Source: Pontibacillus yanchengensis (lineage in GTDB: Bacteria > Bacillota > Bacilli > Bacillales > BH030062). From it: a DNA stretch of 64,000 nucleotides. Every line of letters starts with the position of its first letter. The stretch's first letter is position 1. Positions 48,272 to 57,260 of the stretch are shown one piece after another. The stretch lies in assembly GCF_009856295.1 (NCBI RefSeq), contig NZ_WMEU01000002.1:434001-498000 (forward strand). The letters are read 5' to 3'. The position numbers and the translations under genes were made by a program. The notes below the pieces were generated by a model. The model was not told where the DNA came from and did no database searches. It saw nothing but the letters and a program-made list of their open reading frames with translations.

Positions 48272-50875
48272 ATGTCTGTAGAAGAGAAGAAAATGAAACA
48301 GGAAACTGCTTCTAAAATGGTTGATGTATTGGTGAGTAATGCTAAGAAAGCTTTAGAGGAAATGAAGAAGTTAACCCAGGAGCAAGTTGATTATATTGTA
48401 AAAGAAATGGCTCTAGCAGGACTAGATCAACATATGCCTCTAGCAAAATTAGCTGTTGAAGAAACCAAGCGAGGTGTCTATGAAGACAAAATTATCAAGA
48501 ATCTATTCGCTACAGAATATATCTACCATAATATCAAGTATGATAAAACAGTCGGCGTAATTAATGATCAAACCCAAGAAGGTATGGTTGAGATTGCTGA
48601 ACCAGTTGGTGTTATAGCTGGTGTTACACCTGTAACGAACCCTACTTCTACGACAATGTTTAAAGCAATTACTTCTATTAAAACAGGTAATCCTATTATC
48701 TTTGCTTTTCATCCATCTGCTCAACAATGTAGTAGCGAAGCGGCTCGAGTTGTTAGAGATGCTGCCATAAGAGCAGGAGCACCAGAAAACTGCGTGCAAT
48801 GGATTACCCACCCATCTTTAGATGCAACCCAACAATTGATGACACATGAAGGTGTATCATTAATTCTTGCCACTGGGGGTGCAGGGATGGTTAAATCCGC
48901 TTACAGTTCCGGAAAGCCTGCTCTTGGAGTAGGACCTGGAAATGTACCTTGTTATATTGAAAAAACAGCAAATATAAAACGTTCTGTAAATGATCTTATT
49001 CTTTCCAAAACGTTCGATAACGGTATGATTTGTGCTTCAGAACAAGCTGTTATCATCGACAAAGAAATTTATCAAAATGTGAAGCAGGAAATGGTGAATA
49101 ACAAATGCTATTTCTTAAACAAGGACGAAATAGCAATGGTAGAAAAACTTGTAATTAACGAATCATCCTGTGCTGTGAATGCTGACATTGTCGGAAAGCC
49201 AGCTTATGAAATAGCAAGAATGGCAGGTATTGAAGTGCCTAAAGATGTGAAAATACTAATAGCTGAATTAAAAGGAGTGGGGCCAGCTTATCCTCTTTCT
49301 CGTGAAAAGTTAAGTCCAGTTCTGGCATGTTATAAAGCGAACACTACCGAGGAAGGATTAAAAAGAGCTGAAGAGATGCTTGAGTTTGGTGGGTTAGGTC
49401 ACTCAGCCGTTATTCATTCAGAAGATCAACAAGTGATTGACTCATTTGGAATACGGATGAAAGCAGGACGTCTTATTGTAAATGCCCCTTCTTCACAAGG
49501 TGCAATTGGAGATATTTATAATGCCTATATGCCTTCCCTTACTTTAGGATGCGGTACGTTTGGAGGAAACTCTGTGTCCACAAATGTAGGAGCTGTACAC
49601 TTGATCAATATTAAAAAAATGGCTAAGCGAACTAACAATATGCAATGGTTTAAAATACCGCCAAAAATATATTTTGAGAAAAACTCCATTCAATACTTGG
49701 CTAAAATGCCTAAAATATCGAAAGCATTTATTGTAACAGATGAGGGAATGGTCAAATTAGGTTATGTAGATAAAATTCTTCATTATCTACGTAAACGCCC
49801 TGACTACGTACATTGTGAAATCTTTTCAGATGTAGAGCCAGACCCATCTAGCGATACAGTTATGAGAGGTGCTGAAATGATGAAGCAATTCCAACCAGAT
49901 GTGATTATTGCACTTGGTGGAGGCTCAGCTATGGATGCAGCTAAAGGAATGTGGCTTTTTTATGAGCATCCAACCACAGATTTTGGTGGGTTAAAACAAA
50001 AATTCCTAGATATTCGAAAACGTGTTTTTAAATATCCTGAATTAGGATTACAAGCGCAATTTGTAGCTATCCCAACTACATCTGGAACAGGTTCTGAGGT
50101 CACATCCTTTTCCGTTATTACAGATAAAGAAAATAATGTGAAGTACCCTTTAGCAGATTACGAATTAACACCTGATGTAGCAATCATTGATCCACAGTTT
50201 GTCATGACGGTTCCTAAGACAGTTACGGCAGATACCGGAATGGATGTATTGACACATGCTATTGAGGCTTATGTCTCTAATATGGCAAATGACTATACAG
50301 ATGGATTAGCTATTAAGGCTATACAATTAGTTTTTGACTATTTACCTAGAGCTTATCGAAATGGGGATAAAGATGAAGAAGCAAGAGAAAAAATGCATAA
50401 TGCTTCTACCATAGCTGGTATGGCTTTTGCCAATGCATTCCTAGGAATTAACCATAGCTTAGCCCATAAGTTAGGAGCAGAATTCCACATTGCTCATGGT
50501 CGCTCTAATGCCATCCTGCTTCCACATGTCGTGCGGTATAATGCAACAAAACCGACCAAGTTTACGGCTTTTCCAAAATACGAACATTTCAAAGCAGACG
50601 AAAGATATGCAGAGATTTCTCGGATTCTTGGCTTGCCATCTCGCACAATAGAAGAAGGAGTAGAAAGCTTAGTTCAAGCGATTATTCGTTTAGCAAAAGA
50701 ACTTAATATTCCAATGAGCATAGGAGAGAATGGTGTAGATGCGAAGGAATTTGAGAGTAAAATAGAGCAATTAGCAGACCGTGCATTTGAGGATCAGTGT
50801 ACAACAGCAAATCCAAAAATGCCGCTTGTGACAGAATTGGCTGAGATCTATAGAAAAGCTTATAAAGGCGTATAA
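48272..50875 (+). CDS. adhE: Bifunctional acetaldehyde/alcohol dehydrogenase AdhE
   Basis: Reduces acetyl-CoA to acetaldehyde and then ethanol, regenerating NAD during fermentation. 867 residues. The N-terminal aldehyde dehydrogenase domain (about 1-440) has catalytic Cys254 in NGMICASEQ. The C-terminal iron-dependent alcohol dehydrogenase domain (about 455-865) has GGGSAMDAAKGMW and the metal-binding histidines of HAIEAYVS, NHSLAHKLGAEFHIAHG. Members of this family form filaments (spirosomes). Ribosome site AGGAGG. Regulation by redox and carbon supply is suggested by the palindromes upstream. Confidence 0.96.
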   Translation: MSVEEKKMKQETASKMVDVLVSNAKKALEEMKKLTQEQVDYIVKEMALAGLDQHMPLAKLAVEETKRGVYEDKIIKNLFATEYIYHNIKYDKTVGVINDQTQEGMVEIAEPVGVIAGVTPVTNPTSTTMFKAITSIKTGNPIIFAFHPSAQQCSSEAARVVRDAAIRAGAPENCVQWITHPSLDATQQLMTHEGVSLILATGGAGMVKSAYSSGKPALGVGPGNVPCYIEKTANIKRSVNDLILSKTFDNGMICASEQAVIIDKEIYQNVKQEMVNNKCYFLNKDEIAMVEKLVINESSCAVNADIVGKPAYEIARMAGIEVPKDVKILIAELKGVGPAYPLSREKLSPVLACYKANTTEEGLKRAEEMLEFGGLGHSAVIHSEDQQVIDSFGIRMKAGRLIVNAPSSQGAIGDIYNAYMPSLTLGCGTFGGNSVSTNVGAVHLINIKKMAKRTNNMQWFKIPPKIYFEKNSIQYLAKMPKISKAFIVTDEGMVKLGYVDKILHYLRKRPDYVHCEIFSDVEPDPSSDTVMRGAEMMKQFQPDVIIALGGGSAMDAAKGMWLFYEHPTTDFGGLKQKFLDIRKRVFKYPELGLQAQFVAIPTTSGTGSEVTSFSVITDKENNVKYPLADYELTPDVAIIDPQFVMTVPKTVTADTGMDVLTHAIEAYVSNMANDYTDGLAIKAIQLVFDYLPRAYRNGDKDEEAREKMHNASTIAGMAFANAFLGINHSLAHKLGAEFHIAHGRSNAILLPHVVRYNATKPTKFTAFPKYEHFKADERYAEISRILGLPSRTIEEGVESLVQAIIRLAKELNIPMSIGENGVDAKEFESKIEQLADRAFEDQCTTANPKMPLVTELAEIYRKAYKGV

Positions 50876-50892
50876 AGGAAAATACTCAAATG

Positions 50893-50920
50893 AATCGGGA
50901 GCCAAAAGCTCCCGATTTTT
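50893..50920 (+). terminator. Terminator of adhE
   Basis: AATCGGGAGC pairs with GCTCCCGATT, loop CAAAA, then T4. Confidence 0.92.
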
Positions 50921-51096
50921 ATATGGATGTCAATTCCTATTAAAGTCCTACATGGTCACAATTATGATAGCTTTTAAACATACTTATGAAAAAATATCAT
51001 CATTAAATTATACCATTTTCAACAGATTAAGGTTACAATTAAACTGTCGAATACTAGATTACAATCAAATATTAAACCTAATGGAGGTATTCTCAC

Positions 51097-52038
51097 ATGC
51101 AAAAGAGTTTTACGAAACTATTGTTTTTGCTATGCGCTTTTCTTCTTTTTTCTGGACTATCTACGTTTGACCATGAAAGAGCAGTAGCGGAATCTGATGT
51201 CAAAGAAACCTCACAACAAGAAAACCTACATAAACGTTATCCCCTTGAAATCATGGAGCCTGTTCGAAAGAGCATGAGAATTAATAAGCATTCAACTGAA
51301 AAGGACGAAGTAATCATGTCCAGACCAAAAGTGGAAATCTTAGAACGGTACTACTTTGGAATCAATAAACCTAAAATAGGTTATGATGTAAAAAGGGCCG
51401 TTGAGGCTATTTTCGGTTATGATTTAGATGAGATCTCCTCTTACTTATATCATGCGGATGATAAATCGTTCTCTAGGGTTTCGACACATGCTAGTAAACA
51501 AGAGGCTTATTCTGAAGAAATTATGAAAGGTGTTCGAAAAAGCCTAGGCATAAAAAAGGATTCGGATTCCATGGACGAGCAAATAATGGCGATGCCAAAA
51601 GCAAAAGTCTTTGAACATTACTTTAATGGTACGGCGAATGAAAAATACGCCCAAGAAGCAAAAGAAGTTATTTTGAACATTTATGGGATAAACCTACAAC
51701 AAATTTCTGGTCTGAAAAATATGGGGATTTCCATTGCATCAAAAGGTATATGGATTACCCATTCTGAAACGGATTTGTTTGTGATTCACTCTACTACGGA
51801 TGATGTAGGTGTTAAAATTTATCCGACAGAATACTTTAAGTCTAGTACAGGAACCTCTAATTTACCAAACGATGTAAAAAATCAAATTAAAGAATTAGGT
51901 TTTTCCTATGATAATCAGATAGGCGCTTATTATTATGAAAACCCTAAAGGTGTATCCGTTCCTGATCAATTTAAAGGGAAAGTAGTTCAATCTCTTATAA
52001 CTGAAATTAAAAGTGAGTATGCCTATTTAGTAGAATAA
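51097..52038 (+). CDS. Secreted protein of unknown function with internal duplication
   Basis: 313 residues, not recognised. A signal peptide (about 1-32; hydrophobic core LLFLLCAFLLFSGL, likely cleavage after AVA) is followed by two similar segments of about 67 residues with a 90-residue period: about 51-116 (EIMEPVRKSMRINK ... EVIMSRPKVEILERYYFG) and 141-206 (EIMKGVRKSLGIKK ... EQIMAMPKAKVFEHYFNG). Each ends in a similar FGYDLDEIS or YGINLQQIS block. The C-terminal 100 residues (ITHSETDLFVIHSTTDD, GVKIYPTEYF) form a different domain. Ribosome site GGAGG. Monocistronic between two terminators. Confidence 0.8.
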   Translation: MQKSFTKLLFLLCAFLLFSGLSTFDHERAVAESDVKETSQQENLHKRYPLEIMEPVRKSMRINKHSTEKDEVIMSRPKVEILERYYFGINKPKIGYDVKRAVEAIFGYDLDEISSYLYHADDKSFSRVSTHASKQEAYSEEIMKGVRKSLGIKKDSDSMDEQIMAMPKAKVFEHYFNGTANEKYAQEAKEVILNIYGINLQQISGLKNMGISIASKGIWITHSETDLFVIHSTTDDVGVKIYPTEYFKSSTGTSNLPNDVKNQIKELGFSYDNQIGAYYYENPKGVSVPDQFKGKVVQSLITEIKSEYAYLVE

Positions 52039-52059
52039 TGTAATAGTAGATAAATAAAA

Positions 52060-52098
52060 GCCTCCTAGATGACGCTTGCTAAGGGGGGCTTTTTATGA
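52060..52098 (+). terminator. Candidate terminator after the secreted protein gene
   Basis: AAAGCCTCCTAG pairs imperfectly with CTAAGGGGGGCTTT, followed by TT. G-T pairs weaken the stem. Confidence 0.6.
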
Positions 52099-52187
52099 CC
52101 TTTATAATTTATATATAGTAGTGAAAGGGTAGAAAGTGAATGTTACATGTTTTATTTACTACAACCTTTCTTATAAAGAAGCTACCT

Positions 52188-53060
52188 TCAACTAGAAGTA
52201 AACATACCACCATTAATATGAATAAATTGTCCTGTCATATAGGTCGAATCATCTGATGCTAATAGAACATAACTTCCAACATGCTCAACAGGTTGGCCCG
52301 GACGTCCCATTAGGGTGCTCTTACCAAATTCAGAAACCTTTTCTTCGTCAAATGTTGCTGGAATTAAAGGTGTCCAAATTGGACCTGGAGCAATACCGTT
52401 TACTCGAATTCCTCTGTTAACAAGCTGTCTAGCCATAGAGCGAGTAAATGCAACCACTGCCCCTTTAGAAGAAGTATAATCTACGAGATGTTCATTTCCT
52501 ACATACGGATTTATAGAAGCTGTATTAATTATAGAACTACCTTGTTTCAAATGCGGTAAAGCTGCTTTTGTCATGTGGAACATAGAGAAGACATTCGTTC
52601 GAAAAGTTTGTTCAAGTTGTTCTGCAGTGATGTTTTCTATATCATCTGTTGGGTGTTGTTCCGCTGCATTATTTACAAGGACATCAAGCTTTCCTAAATG
52701 ATCAACAGTTTGCTCTACTAGTTGTTTACATGTTGATTCATCTCCAACATCCCCTGGTAAAAGCACAGCGCTTTGACCTTCAGCCTCAATCTTTGCTTTT
52801 GTGTCTTCTGCATCTTCGTGTTCGTCTAAGTACGATATTGCTACATTCGCACCTTCCTTCGCGTACCCTATTGCCACTGAACGCCCTATACCGCTGTCAG
52901 CACCTGTTATAAAAGCAACTTTTCCTTTTAATTTATTACCACTCTGATAATCTTCATCTGCATGAAGAGGTGAGGGATTCATTGGATTTTCATAACCTGG
53001 TTGTCTTTGTTGTTCTTGTTTAGGTTGTCCTTCTGTATGTCTATCAAAACGATTGCTCAT
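52188..53060 (-). CDS. Short-chain dehydrogenase/reductase (general stress SDR, YdaD/YhxC-like)
   Basis: NAD(P)-dependent oxidoreductase of 290 residues. A polar 45-residue N-terminal extension (SNRFDRHTEGQPKQEQQ) precedes the Rossmann fold with TGADSGIGRSVAIGYA, NNAAEQHP, catalytic Tyr-x-x-x-Lys in DYTSSKGAV, and NGIAPGPIWTPL. The extension and sequence resemble the glucose/ribitol-dehydrogenase-like stress proteins of Bacillus; the substrate is unknown. Ribosome site GGAGG precedes the ATG on the minus strand. Confidence 0.88.
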   Translation of the reverse strand: MSNRFDRHTEGQPKQEQQRQPGYENPMNPSPLHADEDYQSGNKLKGKVAFITGADSGIGRSVAIGYAKEGANVAISYLDEHEDAEDTKAKIEAEGQSAVLLPGDVGDESTCKQLVEQTVDHLGKLDVLVNNAAEQHPTDDIENITAEQLEQTFRTNVFSMFHMTKAALPHLKQGSSIINTASINPYVGNEHLVDYTSSKGAVVAFTRSMARQLVNRGIRVNGIAPGPIWTPLIPATFDEEKVSEFGKSTLMGRPGQPVEHVGSYVLLASDDSTYMTGQFIHINGGMFTSS

Positions 53061-53169
53061 CTATAGTAACCTCCTGTAATTGGTGTTATCCTAAATGTGG
53101 AAATGTTCGATTCAGATGTTTAATTCCACATATCATGCTTTTTAAACGCAAGGTTAAGTTAAATCAATA

Positions 53170-53440
53170 ATGTTGGGTAAGATAAGTTATTTAAGATAAG
53201 AGGAATAATCTTGAAGAATTGGGTTCGAGTTAATTGTAGTGGTCCGATGCGTAAGAAGAAGAGGGCTGGGTAGGAAGCAACTCGCTTTCCTGCTGCCCTA
53301 CACGACGTAGTAGTTCAACGTTGTCACACGATGTGACGGTCTTAGTTGAACCTTCCCTAATCATTGGTCTCACCAACCTCTTTCTCCTGCGGGAATCTCG
53401 CAGTTTCCTATCCAACCCTGCCGAGCTGTTGTAATTGGAC
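53170..53440 (-). repeat. Dispersed intergenic repeat, family B-related, copy 3
   Basis: Shares CCCTACACGACGTAG, the CGTTGTCACACGATGTGA hairpin and GAACCTTCCCTAATCATT with the copy at 3915-4185, as well as CAACCTCTTTCTCC with the block at 4334-4368. It has different ends (AGGGCTGGGTAGGAAGC and a GCTTTCCTGCTGCCC hairpin). Nested hairpin at 53313-53351. The ORFs overlapping it have no ribosome sites. Confidence 0.7.
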
Positions 53441-53457
53441 CCACGCAAATACAAAGG

Positions 53458-53655
53458 ACATCTTCTAACGGACATATATGCTCTTATTTTCTGTAAAAAC
53501 CCTCTTTTGGAGAGGCTAACGGACATATAGTATCTTATTTGTGAAAAAACACACTTCATTAAGGTGATTTTTGCTAAATAGCGAAATGAATGTCCGTTAC
53601 AAATGGAAAACACCCTTCAAATCGAAGAATAAGAGACTATATGTCCGTTAGTATA
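53458..53655. repeat. Cluster of short CGGACATATA...TTATTT repeats, family C
   Basis: TAACGGACATATA followed by a CTTATTT-type run occurs at about 53468 and 53518, and inverted as AATAAGAGACTATATGTCCG at about 53627. A partial inverted unit (ATGTCCGTTA) lies near 53590. A related unit lies at about 4255-4272. Similar short units are dispersed in many Bacillaceae genomes. Confidence 0.65.
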
Positions 53656-53689
53656 GCATCACTTTGTGTCATAAACCATTCCTTGTTTC

Positions 53690-53865
53690 AGGAATACCCT
53701 CATTCAGAAAACGTCCGATTCTAATCTGGCCATGTTTCTGTTCCTCTCTTCATCGCGGGAGGTGGCCGTGGAACAAAGAGACTCACGAGAAAGACGTAGG
53801 CAAGACCCCGCTAAGCCCTGCTTTATCTCGAACCCAAGTCTTCAACATAAGGGGGCTAACATAGA
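53690..53865 (+). repeat. Dispersed intergenic repeat, family B fragment, copy 4
   Basis: Contains TCGCGGGAGGTGGCCGTGGA with the following ACAAAGAG (left end of the family B inverted repeat) but no matching right end. The right part (TATCTCGAACCCAAGTCTTC) matches the block at 4493-4530. It appears to be a decayed or recombined copy. Confidence 0.6.
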
Positions 53866-53896
53866 GTACTGATAATAAATTTAAAAAAAGCTAAAT

Positions 53897-53938
53897 AAAA
53901 AAGCACATTCAATCATACCTAATGATTGAATGTGCTGA
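53897..53938 (-). terminator. Terminator of the spx-like gene
   Basis: AGCACATTCAATCAT pairs with ATGATTGAATGTGCT, 15 bp, with a T-rich run on the minus-strand 3' side. Confidence 0.9.
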
Positions 53939-53951
53939 TTAAGCTTTACTA

Positions 53952-54347
53952 TTAGTTAGCTTCAGAAAGTGCTTCTTGTAATTCGAATGTGCGTACTTTT
54001 CTAGGGAGGAAGCTGCGGATTTCATCTTCGTTAAACCCTACTTGCATACGCTTTTCATCTAGTAAAATAGGGCGTTTTAGAATGCTAGGGTTATCTTCGA
54101 TTAGTTTATATAAATCTCGCATGGATAGGTCTTCAAGATCAACGTCGAGATTTTGGAAGACTTTTGAGCGTTCAGAAATAATTTCTTTTGTTCCATCCTC
54201 TGTCATGCGGATAATTCCCTTAATCTCTTCTATAGATAGAGGTTGAGAGAAAATATTTCGTTCTTCATATTCTAGATTATGTTCGTCCAACCATGCTTTT
54301 GCTTTACGGCAAGAAGTACAACTTGGAGAAAGATAAACAGTAATCAT
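53952..54347 (-). CDS. spx: Spx-family redox transcriptional regulator
   Basis: ArsC-like fold protein of 131 residues, exactly the length of B. subtilis Spx, a disulfide-stress regulator that binds RNA polymerase alpha subunit. Cys10-x-x-Cys13 switch (SPSCTSC), Gly52 in MTEDGT contacting alpha, and the RSKVFQ and [10 protein letters not shown] blocks are present. It could be the main Spx or a paralogue; the usual neighbours of spx are not seen here. It is isolated, bordered by repeats on one side and the pxp operon on the other. Confidence 0.88.
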   Translation of the reverse strand: MITVYLSPSCTSCRKAKAWLDEHNLEYEERNIFSQPLSIEEIKGIIRMTEDGTKEIISERSKVFQNLDVDLEDLSMRDLYKLIEDNPSILKRPILLDEKRMQVGFNEDEIRSFLPRKVRTFELQEALSEAN

Positions 54348-54533
54348 AATTATACCTCCTATTACTTATATAGGGTAACGTAACTCATTTAATTATTTTT
54401 CATGTTATAGAATGTCTCGAATTAAAGATGTAATCTACCTTACATCATATTGAACGGTTCCCTAAAAGGGTATTATAAAAACATCTTTTTTTCAAGATAT
54501 TTTAGATTCCAATATATAGAAGTTAGGGTGTCC

Positions 54534-55310
54534 CTATTTTAGAGGCAAGAAATCACTTATTTTTCCAACGTCTATGTTTGCTTCTTTAAGTGCTGAAGAA
54601 ATAAATCGTGCAAACTCAACGGCATATTCTCCATCTCCATGAATGCAAATCGTATTTGCTTTGATCGGTATATCTATCTTTTGTTGAGAAAGAACTTGTT
54701 GCTCTTGAATCATACGAATGACTTGTTTTGAAGCGGTTCTATGATCAGTTATGATTGCATTTGTTTCGCTTCTTGGAGTAAGGGTTCCATCTTGTTGATA
54801 GGTCCGGTCGGAAAAAACTTCACTCGCTGTGCGGAGGTTAAGGTTGTTTCCGGCATGATAAAGCTCAGTACCAGCAAGACCAAATAAAATAAGATTGGCA
54901 TCAACATTATAAACTGCTTCAGCAATTGCAGCTGATAGCTCTTTATTTTGTGCGGCCATATTATAAAGAGCACCATGCGGTTTAACATGTTGCAAGGAAG
55001 AACCTTCTGCTTCAACAAAAGCTTTTAAAGCTCCGATTTGGTACATTACGATTTCATATGCTTCCTTTGGAGAAATGTCGATGGTGCGTCTACCAAACCC
55101 AACCAGGTCATCAAGTCCGGGATGTGCACCTACACCAACTCCATGCTCTAGAGCCAATTGAACCGTTTTTCTCATTGTAGAAGCATCTCCGGCATGAAAT
55201 CCACACGCAATGTTAGCGGAAGTAACGTATTGTAAGAGTTCTTCATCATAACCTTTTTTGTATGTTCCAAAGCTTTCCCCCATATCGCAATTTAAATCAA
55301 TGATATTCAT
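54534..55310 (-). CDS. pxpA: 5-oxoprolinase subunit A (LamB/YcsF family)
   Basis: Subunit of the ATP-dependent prokaryotic 5-oxoprolinase that opens pyroglutamate to glutamate. 258 residues, with [11 protein letters not shown] start, [24 protein letters not shown] and VKPHGALYN motifs. Its ATG overlaps the pxpC stop (ATGA-type). Last gene of pxpB-pxpC-pxpA. Confidence 0.95.
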   Translation of the reverse strand: MNIIDLNCDMGESFGTYKKGYDEELLQYVTSANIACGFHAGDASTMRKTVQLALEHGVGVGAHPGLDDLVGFGRRTIDISPKEAYEIVMYQIGALKAFVEAEGSSLQHVKPHGALYNMAAQNKELSAAIAEAVYNVDANLILFGLAGTELYHAGNNLNLRTASEVFSDRTYQQDGTLTPRSETNAIITDHRTASKQVIRMIQEQQVLSQQKIDIPIKANTICIHGDGEYAVEFARFISSALKEANIDVGKISDFLPLK

Positions 55311-56332
55311 TGGAATCCCTCCTGGATTGATTTTAAATGTATGCCTTGCGCTAATTGTTGTAGGTTTGATTCTCGCTCAAGAAATAGTTTTTGTGCCTTC
55401 TCAAGTGAAATCTCTTCGAAGGTGATGGTGGTTCCTGGCTTCATTTGAGCTAATACTGGTAAATCCACGGTAGCTACTTGTGCTATTTTAGGGTAGCCGC
55501 CAGTTGTTTGTCTATCTGCCATAAGAAGTATAGGTTGTCCATTACTAGGTACTTGTATGGTGCCAAATGCCACGGCTTCTGATTTTAGCGAGATTTCTTT
55601 ATTTAATGTTAAAGTAGAACCTTCTAAGCGATATCCCATACGATCCGATTGACTACTTATAGTGAATGATTCAGAGAAAAGGCTTTGTTGACTTTCTTGA
55701 GTGAATAAGTCATATTCTCGCCCTTTAATGATTCGAATAGGGTGAAGGCTATTGCTTTGAAACGGAGCAGCAAATTCTGAAGCCACATACCATTTCATTT
55801 CTAGAAAACGTTCATCATTAGTTGTTTGTTCTTCTAGTTCCTTTATTTTAGTCTCAATAATAGGAGAGGGGGTGCCTATGCTAAGGTTGTCTTGAGCTTG
55901 TAAGGCGCGTCCTTTAAATCCACCTATACCAGCCCTGAGATATGTTGATTTACTCCCCATCACTTCTGGAACCTGGAATCCCCCTGCTACAGCAAGATAA
56001 ACTCGACATCCTTGCTGGGCCTGACCTAATGTAAGTGTGCTCCCTTTTTTTACAAAAATAGGACTCCATTGTTTGATTGGGCTATCATCAATTCTTGGAG
56101 ATAAATCACCGCCACACAAAGCAATAATAGTGTTTTGTTCAAATACCAGCGTAGGTCCTAGCATGGTTATTTCTAAAACTACTTCATGTTCACTGTTACC
56201 TACAAGCAAATTTGCAATACGGGGGGATACAGGATCCATGACACCGCTCATAATGACACCATGCTTTTGATATCCAATACGTCCTTGATCTTGAAGGGTG
56301 GAAAGGAGACCTGGCTTTTTTACATAAATCAT
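55307..56332 (-). CDS. pxpC: 5-oxoprolinase subunit C (biotin-dependent carboxyltransferase-like, KipA type)
   Basis: Second subunit, 341 residues, cyclophilin/carboxyltransferase-like fold. [19 protein letters not shown] start, [28 protein letters not shown] and [15 protein letters not shown] are family blocks. Formerly called KipA in B. subtilis, a name tied to a KinA-inhibition phenotype of its partner. Overlaps both neighbours. Confidence 0.94.
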   Translation of the reverse strand: MIYVKKPGLLSTLQDQGRIGYQKHGVIMSGVMDPVSPRIANLLVGNSEHEVVLEITMLGPTLVFEQNTIIALCGGDLSPRIDDSPIKQWSPIFVKKGSTLTLGQAQQGCRVYLAVAGGFQVPEVMGSKSTYLRAGIGGFKGRALQAQDNLSIGTPSPIIETKIKELEEQTTNDERFLEMKWYVASEFAAPFQSNSLHPIRIIKGREYDLFTQESQQSLFSESFTISSQSDRMGYRLEGSTLTLNKEISLKSEAVAFGTIQVPSNGQPILLMADRQTTGGYPKIAQVATVDLPVLAQMKPGTTITFEEISLEKAQKLFLERESNLQQLAQGIHLKSIQEGFQ

Positions 56333-57051
56333 GCCTCATCCTCCTTATAGGAATCAAATTCTTGTTTCGTAATAGGTTTAAATCTAATAACATCCCCTGT
56401 TTTTAATAAGGTTGGTGACTCTGATTCAGGTTTGAAAAGAGGGAGGGGGGTGCGGCCGATTAACTGCCATCCTCCAGGTGTTTCTATTGGGTAAACACCA
56501 GTTTGGTTACCAGCTATCCCTACAGAACCGGAGGGTATTTTAAGTCTTGGGTTATCTTTTCTGGGAGTGGCTAATGCCTCTAGCATACCCCCTATATACG
56601 GAAAACCTGGAGCAAAGCCAATCATGTACACCAAGTAGTTCCCTTTTGAATGCAAATCTACAATTTGTTCTTCAGATAGGTTGTGATAATCAGCCACATA
56701 AGGGAGATCGGGTCCTAGTTCGCCGCCATAACACACAGGAATTTCAACTGTACGTCCAACTTCTGAATAGTTTTCCTCAAGGTTATCAAGGTATGGTTTT
56801 AATTGGTTTACTGCATGTTCATAAGGTGAGGCAGAGGTGGTTTGATTCGTTTTTGGTAAAACGAGCAATGGGTTGTAAAAGATAGTTACAGTTGTAAAGG
56901 CAGGTATGTATTCCGTGACCCAATCAAACGGATGTTGATCTAGGAATGCTACTACACTTTGTACGAGGTTATGAGTGGCAAGGGTGATTTCATTTCCTAA
57001 TTCAATTACAATGGCGTGATCTCCAAGTGGAGTAAGTGTATAATTCACCAT
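56329..57051 (-). CDS. pxpB: 5-oxoprolinase subunit B (KipI type)
   Basis: First gene of the oxoprolinase operon, 240 residues. Family blocks GDHAIVIELGNEI, IPVCYGGELGPDL, YMIGFAPGFPYIGGM and GSVGIAGNQTGVYPI end in PGGWQLIGRTP. The B. subtilis homologue KipI can inhibit the sporulation kinase KinA. The ATG follows AAAGGAGG. A 9-bp inverted repeat lies about 95 bases upstream. Confidence 0.95.
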   Translation of the reverse strand: MVNYTLTPLGDHAIVIELGNEITLATHNLVQSVVAFLDQHPFDWVTEYIPAFTTVTIFYNPLLVLPKTNQTTSASPYEHAVNQLKPYLDNLEENYSEVGRTVEIPVCYGGELGPDLPYVADYHNLSEEQIVDLHSKGNYLVYMIGFAPGFPYIGGMLEALATPRKDNPRLKIPSGSVGIAGNQTGVYPIETPGGWQLIGRTPLPLFKPESESPTLLKTGDVIRFKPITKQEFDSYKEDEA

Positions 57052-57146
57052 AGGCCTCCTTTATATTGATATATTAAGAAAATTCTTATTTTTTACTATG
57101 TTATATGACTAGTGTGTTTAGTTCAAATGAATAACGGAATGTAAGG

Positions 57147-57168
57147 TAAGGAAAGATTACTTTCCTTA
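57147..57168. promoter_or_regulatory. Perfect inverted repeat upstream of pxpBCA
   Basis: TAAGGAAAG-ATTA-CTTTCCTTA, 9-bp arms, in the pxpB upstream region. Could be an operator or a small hairpin; no known consensus recognised. Confidence 0.4.
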
Positions 57169-57220
57169 AACTGCTTTTAGTAATAGGAGGTTACATTGTA
57201 CTTAATCTTTATAAAAGTGT

Positions 57221-57249
57221 AAAAAAACCTGCTATACAATATAGCAGGC
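57221..57249 (-). terminator. Terminator of the 152-residue hypothetical gene
   Basis: On the minus strand CCTGCTATATTG pairs with ATAGCAGG and is followed by T7. Confidence 0.85.
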
Positions 57250-57260
57250 GGATAGACGTA

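Noticed and set aside
51044..51050. TGTCGAA (0A-box core) upstream of the secreted protein gene
   Set aside because: A single 7-base match is expected by chance in 64 kb, and no promoter context supports it.
53230..53613. 127-codon minus-strand ORF
   Set aside because: Built across repeat families B and C; no ribosome site and no recognisable domain.
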